Positions 60,304-64,000 of a stretch of DNA of 64,000 nucleotides are shown here, in pieces. The position numbers and the translations under genes are program-made. The stretch covers positions 1 to 64,000 of the forward strand of contig JANRKU010000090.1 of assembly GCA_033763335.1 (NCBI GenBank), written 5' to 3'. Under the pieces are notes generated by a model. The model was not told the origin of the DNA and ran no database searches. It was given only the letters and a program-made list of their open reading frames with translations. Origin of the DNA: GCA-2794515 sp033763335. Lineage in GTDB: Bacteria > Chloroflexota > Anaerolineae > Aggregatilineales > Phototrophicaceae. Each line of letters opens with the position of its first letter. The first letter of the stretch is position 1.

Positions 60304-60328
60304 AAAAGCCCTGCGAGATTGCAGGGCT
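60304..60328 (-). terminator. hairpin with T tract on the minus strand
   Basis: An 8-bp perfect stem AGCCCTGC / GCAGGGCT with a six-base loop, followed by TTTT on the minus strand, 29 bases upstream of the 60275 start. It may shield that gene from read-through or attenuate it. Confidence 0.6.
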
Positions 60329-60446
60329 ATATAAGAGGGGGTAGGTTCATTATTGAGAACCTAACCTTACCCTATCTAATGTTTTTCGCCAGCGCGAAGC
60401 CCCAAAACCCTGCGTAATATCCCTCACACATATAGGAGTCCCAACC

Positions 60447-60602
60447 ATGTTCCCCATACGCTATATCGTCATCCGCACCAACACCCGTTCATTCACATTC
60501 CGTACCCGTAACCCCATACGCTTCTACCTGCTCTATGCCGTTGCCATTATCCATTCCAAGCTACGTGGCAAGTTAAAGGATACCGACATCTTTGCCGATT
60601 AA
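60447..60602 (+). CDS. 51-residue basic protein
   Basis: Behind ATAGGAGTCC: M-F-P-I-R-Y-I-V-I-R, Arg/Thr-rich, then F-Y-L-L-Y-A-V-A-I-I-H and a Lys-rich tail. It is first of a rightward cluster of three small genes. Confidence 0.5.
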   Translation: MFPIRYIVIRTNTRSFTFRTRNPIRFYLLYAVAIIHSKLRGKLKDTDIFAD

Positions 60603-60673
60603 CCCCCAATAGTGGACAGATTCACAACAAGTATGTATACTACCAGCATATCAGTAGTAAACAGGAGCAATAC

Positions 60674-60970
60674 GTGTCCCAATCACAAAACAACATCTGG
60701 GCAACCAAGACCCTATCCCACAAGGAACGGTACTTACTGCTATTCCTCATCTGGCGCTACGAGTCGTTCCGCCAATGTATCGGATTCCCCGACATAACAG
60801 ATAGCGCCATCATCACAATAGACGAGTTCACAGACATCGCCCGTGATGAGGCGGTTACAATGTTAGCCAGCTTTGTGGAGCGCGGAGTATTAGTCCTATC
60901 CGACACCCAAGTAGGAAACCGCACGTTATACATACCCAATGCCATTTATCTCACCAAGGAGAAGCAATGA
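60674..60970 (+). CDS. winged-helix-like small protein
   Basis: 98 residues from a GTG with CAGGAG upstream; the frame listed further upstream lacks a start signal. Helices (L-S-H-K-E-R-Y-L-L-L-F-L) and a final wing-like F-V-E-R-G-V-L-V-L-S-D suggest a winged-helix DNA-binding fold as in replication initiators or regulators. Its stop overlaps the next ATG by four bases. Confidence 0.5.
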   Translation: MSQSQNNIWATKTLSHKERYLLLFLIWRYESFRQCIGFPDITDSAIITIDEFTDIARDEAVTMLASFVERGVLVLSDTQVGNRTLYIPNAIYLTKEKQ

Positions 60971-61092
60971 AAGCCACAATCACACACGCTAACAGCCAAA
61001 GAGTCTTTTCAACAGCACACTCAACATCGCCACCCCAGACACATTGCGGGGAGCTAGTAATCTATACCGTGCATTTCCTACACGCCCCCTAG
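60967..61092 (+). CDS. 41-residue protein
   Basis: ATGA-coupled to the winged-helix gene: M-K-A-T-I-T-H-A-N-S, Ser/Thr/His-rich, no domain. Only the coupling supports it. Confidence 0.4.
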   Translation: MKATITHANSQRVFSTAHSTSPPQTHCGELVIYTVHFLHAP

Positions 61093-61232
61093 AGACACGC
61101 TCTTACGAGCAATTTATGTATCTAATATCAATAAAGACGCCTGATATAAACACTCAGATAGCAAATATATGCCAATAAATGTCACTTTTAGGTTTGTAGG
61201 GAATGATTAGGTTTTGGAAAAAAAGACGTGAG

Positions 61233-61247
61233 GCTAGAGCCTCTAGG
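61233..61247. repeat. CTAGAG-N-CTCTAG palindrome, copy 6
   Basis: GCTAGAGCCTCTAGG with a 13-base perfect core, in an AT-rich spacer. It is the rightmost copy and may mark the element's edge. Confidence 0.7.
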
Positions 61248-61324
61248 AGTAATAACAAGCCACTTTTTTATTTTTTTACAAAAAAAACAGTCGAATCAAA
61301 AAATAATGCCTTATTGACCGTCTG

Positions 61325-61333
61325 TGCTATAAT
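61325..61333 (+). promoter_or_regulatory. extended -10 promoter
   Basis: TGCTATAAT (61325-61333) lies 32 bases before the ATG at 61366, with no good -35 at 17 bases. A GGAG ribosome site follows. Confidence 0.6.
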
Positions 61334-61365
61334 AGAAGGGTCATAGATTTGGAGACATCCCCCAC

Positions 61366-61791
61366 ATGAATATCATTAAAAAAGAACTTAATAATCAGGG
61401 CGAAATTGCTGAAATTTGGTTTAACCCTGTTGGAAAAGAAATACTAGGATTTTTAGACTCCATTTTTGGATTAGCGTTAAAATCGGAAGATTTCAGATCA
61501 TTCATCCCGTTTTTAGTTGTATATCACACGATGACTTATGCTGAAATTTATATGGAAAATGATGAACCCGCGTTCCCCGTTATACAAACCTCAGTTACAG
61601 ACAAGACTCCTGCCGGATTAAACTCTGTACTTAGTTATACAGATTATAGAATCCGTTGGAATAAAGCCCCTACATCATTGAAACAAGAATTATTTAGATT
61701 GGCGTTAGAAGCTAATCCTAATGTGGAAGAATTGGTAGAAAAATATGCTCAACTTCAATTGGAATTGGAGTCTACCAACAACGACGGATGA
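61366..61791 (+). CDS. unknown protein, member 1 of a paralogous pair
   Basis: 141 residues, AT-rich coding. Shares with the next gene a central (L-V-V-Y-H-T-M-T-Y-A-E-I-Y) and a C-terminal (L-F-R-L-A-L-E-A-N-P) segment and the upstream GACATCCCC-CACATG leader. Charged helical C-terminus. No known domain, so the pair may be immunity-type or other accessory genes. Confidence 0.6.
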   Translation: MNIIKKELNNQGEIAEIWFNPVGKEILGFLDSIFGLALKSEDFRSFIPFLVVYHTMTYAEIYMENDEPAFPVIQTSVTDKTPAGLNSVLSYTDYRIRWNKAPTSLKQELFRLALEANPNVEELVEKYAQLQLELESTNNDG

Positions 61792-61928
61792 AGACTTGTA
61801 TTCTGCCAGAGGCGTAGAAAGCATACATAAGTCGCTCAACGACATGAACACTGTTGCGCGGTTTGGTTAGATGGCAAGTGTCGCCTAATCGTATATACTA
61901 AAGTGGTCAAACAGAAGGACATCCCCAC

Positions 61929-62366
61929 ATGCCATTACCACCATTCAATGAAGAAGTAGTCGTCTTTGAATTTTCAAGTTCAAACGCTAATCCCCCCGAA
62001 AAAAACAAAATTGTCTTCAAAAAGATGGACAATATGACAGCCTATTTTTTTGAGCAGGGAATCAAAGAATTTCAAAATGATTCCCTTGATATGTACGAGT
62101 TAGCTTGTGCAACTTATCTTGTTTATATGACTACGGTTTATGCCGATTTTTATATAGTCGAAGATGGCAAAATCTTCCCGTATTTTGGCATTAAACGGTA
62201 TTTAGATGGGACTTATGTAATAAGTGACAGCTTCCCAGAGTTCCACAAAAAATTCACCGACATCCCCTTTTCTACCGCAACGCAAATCTTCGGCTTTGCG
62301 TTCCAAGCTAACCCCGATTGCCTCAAGATAGTACAAGACAACACGCCCCCGATACAAAAGGAATAA
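61929..62366 (+). CDS. unknown protein, member 2 of a paralogous pair
   Basis: 145 residues. Aligns with the previous product at Y-L-V-Y-M-T-T-V-Y-A-D-F-Y, then V-E-D-G-K-I-F-P, and I-F-G-F-A-F-Q-A-N-P-D. An AAGGACATCC site precedes the ATG. The 137-base gap before it holds a second promoter-like sequence. It ends 67 bases before the end of the convergent TIR gene. Confidence 0.6.
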   Translation: MPLPPFNEEVVVFEFSSSNANPPEKNKIVFKKMDNMTAYFFEQGIKEFQNDSLDMYELACATYLVYMTTVYADFYIVEDGKIFPYFGIKRYLDGTYVISDSFPEFHKKFTDIPFSTATQIFGFAFQANPDCLKIVQDNTPPIQKE

Positions 62367-62433
62367 CAGATGTCCAACTGCTAAGGTTAAATATAAAAGT
62401 ATCCATGGCAGTTTCTCAGTTAAAAAAGAAATA

Positions 62434-63393
62434 TTATGGCAAGCGTTCACTAATATCCATGATGCGGGTATACCCTACCCCACGCTCTAAGCGATATAAT
62501 TGGAATTTCACCCAACGACTGACTTCTACACCAAATACAAAAGCAATATCCACCAATGTTTGTAAAAACAATTGGAATACCTTGTCGCGGTCATCCTTAG
62601 TAAAGGTATAAATCGCTTTTTGAATCGTGTCATTAATGTCGCTGTAATGCGCCACATTTTTAATATCAACCATATACTTGGTCGGATTAGCAGGGTCTTT
62701 TGGTCCAGTAACATAAATGCCAACCAACGGCTCACTATCATCTGGGTATTCTGCATCTTCGGCTAAAATAGCACTAAAGGCTTGTTTGACCATATCATAG
62801 CCCACATCGCCCGTACATTGCACCATTAACTGCACCCGTTTGGATTGCCCTACAATCGCCCCTGCTTCTGCGATAACAATAGCCGTGCTATAAGCAGATT
62901 GCACCAATGGCGCAATCATATATTCCTTTCCGCCAATGAGTTGCCGTTGAGTACCAGCCACCGTTTGTAAATTCATGGGTATGTTATGGTTAAAATCGCT
63001 GACTTGTCGTTGGATACGAGGGGCAACCTTGAGCAAGGCATCGGTTAATTTGGATGTATATGACCGACTAATAACGGCATCCTTGTCATTCAAATCCGCA
63101 CGCAATGGGGTCCCTTTTTCAAGCCAAATCGGGATGATGGGGATATTTTGTGCCAACGCGCGGTCAATTTCCTCACCAACTACATTGGAGAGACTAGCCG
63201 CTTGTGACCAAAAGATAAGAAAAACAGCAGAATCGTCAATTGCTTTATAAATCGCTTCACGCCAATCCTCACCCGCCGAGATATTACTGACATCTTGCCA
63301 GACAATAAAATCTTGCTTGCGGAGTGCCTCTACAAATTTTCCGACAACAGCTTTATCTTTGCGGGAATAACTAATAAACACATGGGATGCCAT
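62434..63393 (-). CDS. TIR-domain protein linked to a type III-B CRISPR operon
   Basis: 319 residues. An N-terminal TIR domain (1 to about 115) reads H-V-F-I-S-Y-S-R-K-D-K, then I-V-W-Q-D and S-N-V-V-G-E-E-I-D-R-A, where E74 or E75 fits the catalytic Glu of NAD-cleaving TIRs. The C-terminal 200 residues (I-A-P-L-V-Q-S-A-Y, V-G-I-Y-V-T-G-P, a helical end) match no domain I know and do not resemble SAVED or CARF. It starts 11 bases after cmr6 stops, so it is the last gene of the Cmr operon. The likely role is an ancillary effector that destroys NAD when Cmr detects foreign RNA. Confidence 0.75.
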   Translation of the reverse strand: MASHVFISYSRKDKAVVGKFVEALRKQDFIVWQDVSNISAGEDWREAIYKAIDDSAVFLIFWSQAASLSNVVGEEIDRALAQNIPIIPIWLEKGTPLRADLNDKDAVISRSYTSKLTDALLKVAPRIQRQVSDFNHNIPMNLQTVAGTQRQLIGGKEYMIAPLVQSAYSTAIVIAEAGAIVGQSKRVQLMVQCTGDVGYDMVKQAFSAILAEDAEYPDDSEPLVGIYVTGPKDPANPTKYMVDIKNVAHYSDINDTIQKAIYTFTKDDRDKVFQLFLQTLVDIAFVFGVEVSRWVKFQLYRLERGVGYTRIMDISERLP

Positions 63394-63404
63394 ACGCCAC
63401 CTTC

Positions 63405-64000
63405 CTATTTATCCGTTTCAATTCGCGCAAAAACGCCATAGCCTTGTGCGGTCTTTGCGCCAATACCCATTTCAGTAAGCCCACTTTGTAGCCAATTCCA
63501 TGCTTGCTCATGAACATCTAAATTTAAAAAACTTGTTCGCGTTCGCAGTCCGATGGCAAAGTCAAATGATAAACCCTCACGAACACAAACATAAGTGATA
63601 GGCACAGGTTGCAAATCATCAGATGGTGCTGTCATTTTTCTTTGGTCGGTATAATAGTCGGCAAAATGAGGGGTCATCACATCTAAGACAAATATTGGTA
63701 TGGTATCGTCCTTCTTGAAGATAGGTATGGCGTGATAAAAGATACAGCTACCCGCATTTTCAGTTGTACCAAAGGCATCATAAAAATGTTTTACTAATAG
63801 CTCACTTTGGTATTCACCTTGCATTATTTTTTCTTCAAATTTATCTAAGGGCTCTTCTATCCCTCGTCTTTTTGCATCTGCATATATTGTCAATAAAGCA
63901 TAACTCCGTGCAAGTCCTTTCAAGGCGCTACCCGGTATATAAGGCAAACCAGTTAGTCGGTCAAGTGTAATCCCAAACTCAAGCGGATTTTTCCCACCTA
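63405..64000 (-). CDS. cmr6: Cmr6, type III-B CRISPR RAMP subunit (5' end beyond window)
   Basis: The frame is open to the window edge, so the gene starts outside; about 197 residues are visible. Family markers are clear: N-P-L-E-F-G-I-T-L, then G-L-P-Y-I-P-G-S-A-L-K-G-L-A-R, and the C-terminal Gly-rich loop G-I-G-A-K-T-A-Q-G-Y-G. Cmr6 caps the Cas7-like backbone of the Cmr RNA-targeting complex near the 3' end of the crRNA. The other cmr genes, the Cas10 subunit and any array should lie to the right. Confidence 0.9.
   Translation of the reverse strand, partial: GGKNPLEFGITLDRLTGLPYIPGSALKGLARSYALLTIYADAKRRGIEEPLDKFEEKIMQGEYQSELLVKHFYDAFGTTENAGSCIFYHAIPIFKKDDTIPIFVLDVMTPHFADYYTDQRKMTAPSDDLQPVPITYVCVREGLSFDFAIGLRTRTSFLNLDVHEQAWNWLQSGLTEMGIGAKTAQGYGVFARIETDK

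Noticed and set aside
62434..63393. SAVED or CARF domain in the TIR protein
   Set aside because: The C-terminal sequence did not show the expected motifs by eye, so it is listed as unknown rather than assigned.
1..64000. CRISPR arrays
   Set aside because: No regularly spaced repeats of 25-40 bases were seen. The Cmr operon continues past the right edge, where an array might lie.

Overview
The window looks like a chromosomal piece of an aerobic or facultatively aerobic bacterium, most likely a Chloroflexota (Anaerolineae-like) lineage. This is inferred from a cytochrome c oxidase cluster whose subunit II is fused to a cytochrome c, a DUF5667 protein paired with an ECF sigma factor, FHA-TIR and GAF-kinase signalling genes, a B12-dependent MetH, and moderate GC. 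No rRNA or universal marker protein is present, so the taxonomy is an inference.

Region 1 (1-37.5 kb) is host-like. It holds the end of a GH2 glycosidase, an HhH protein, a TetR regulator divergent from a cytochrome P450, a YhhN protein, an unusual PotD-like lipoprotein/histidine kinase/response regulator operon, an FGGY sugar kinase, a membrane glycosyltransferase and a small ion-channel-like protein. Next come galT-galK, apparently co-transcribed behind a restriction-modification pair, the six-gene cytochrome oxidase cluster, msrA, an alpha/beta hydrolase, an SbcD-like nuclease, an FHA-FHA-TIR protein with a GAF histidine kinase, metH, an orphan OLD-family nuclease bracketed by REP-like repeats, and a macro-like/DUF5667/ECF-sigma group. 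Intergenic spaces carry several families of dispersed palindromes (REP/BIME-like and one MITE-like element).

Region 2 (about 37.6-61.1 kb) has a different style. It contains more than 35 mostly tiny genes, nearly all on the minus strand and often overlapping by 1-14 bases, with almost no homologues I can name. Recognisable parts are a DNA methylase-helicase fusion, a PAPS-reductase-like protein, a polymerase-X-like nucleotidyltransferase, an HNH nuclease, SSB, a polyacidic protein, several small membrane proteins and a 720-residue protein with motifs of the RdRP/YonO-type double-psi beta-barrel RNA polymerases. This resembles the early/replication half of a large phage or plasmid, but no capsid, portal, tail, integrase or conjugation gene is visible. 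Two features appear special to this block. One is a family of CTAGAG-N-CTCTAG palindromes. The other is a cluster of three tRNA-like genes whose acceptor, D and T arms are intact while the anticodon arm is abnormal in each.

Region 3 (about 61.3-64 kb) holds two paralogous unknown genes and then, on the minus strand, the end of a type III-B CRISPR (Cmr) operon. This is a cmr6 gene running off the window, followed 11 bases downstream by a TIR-domain protein that is probably its ancillary effector. No CRISPR array lies inside the window.
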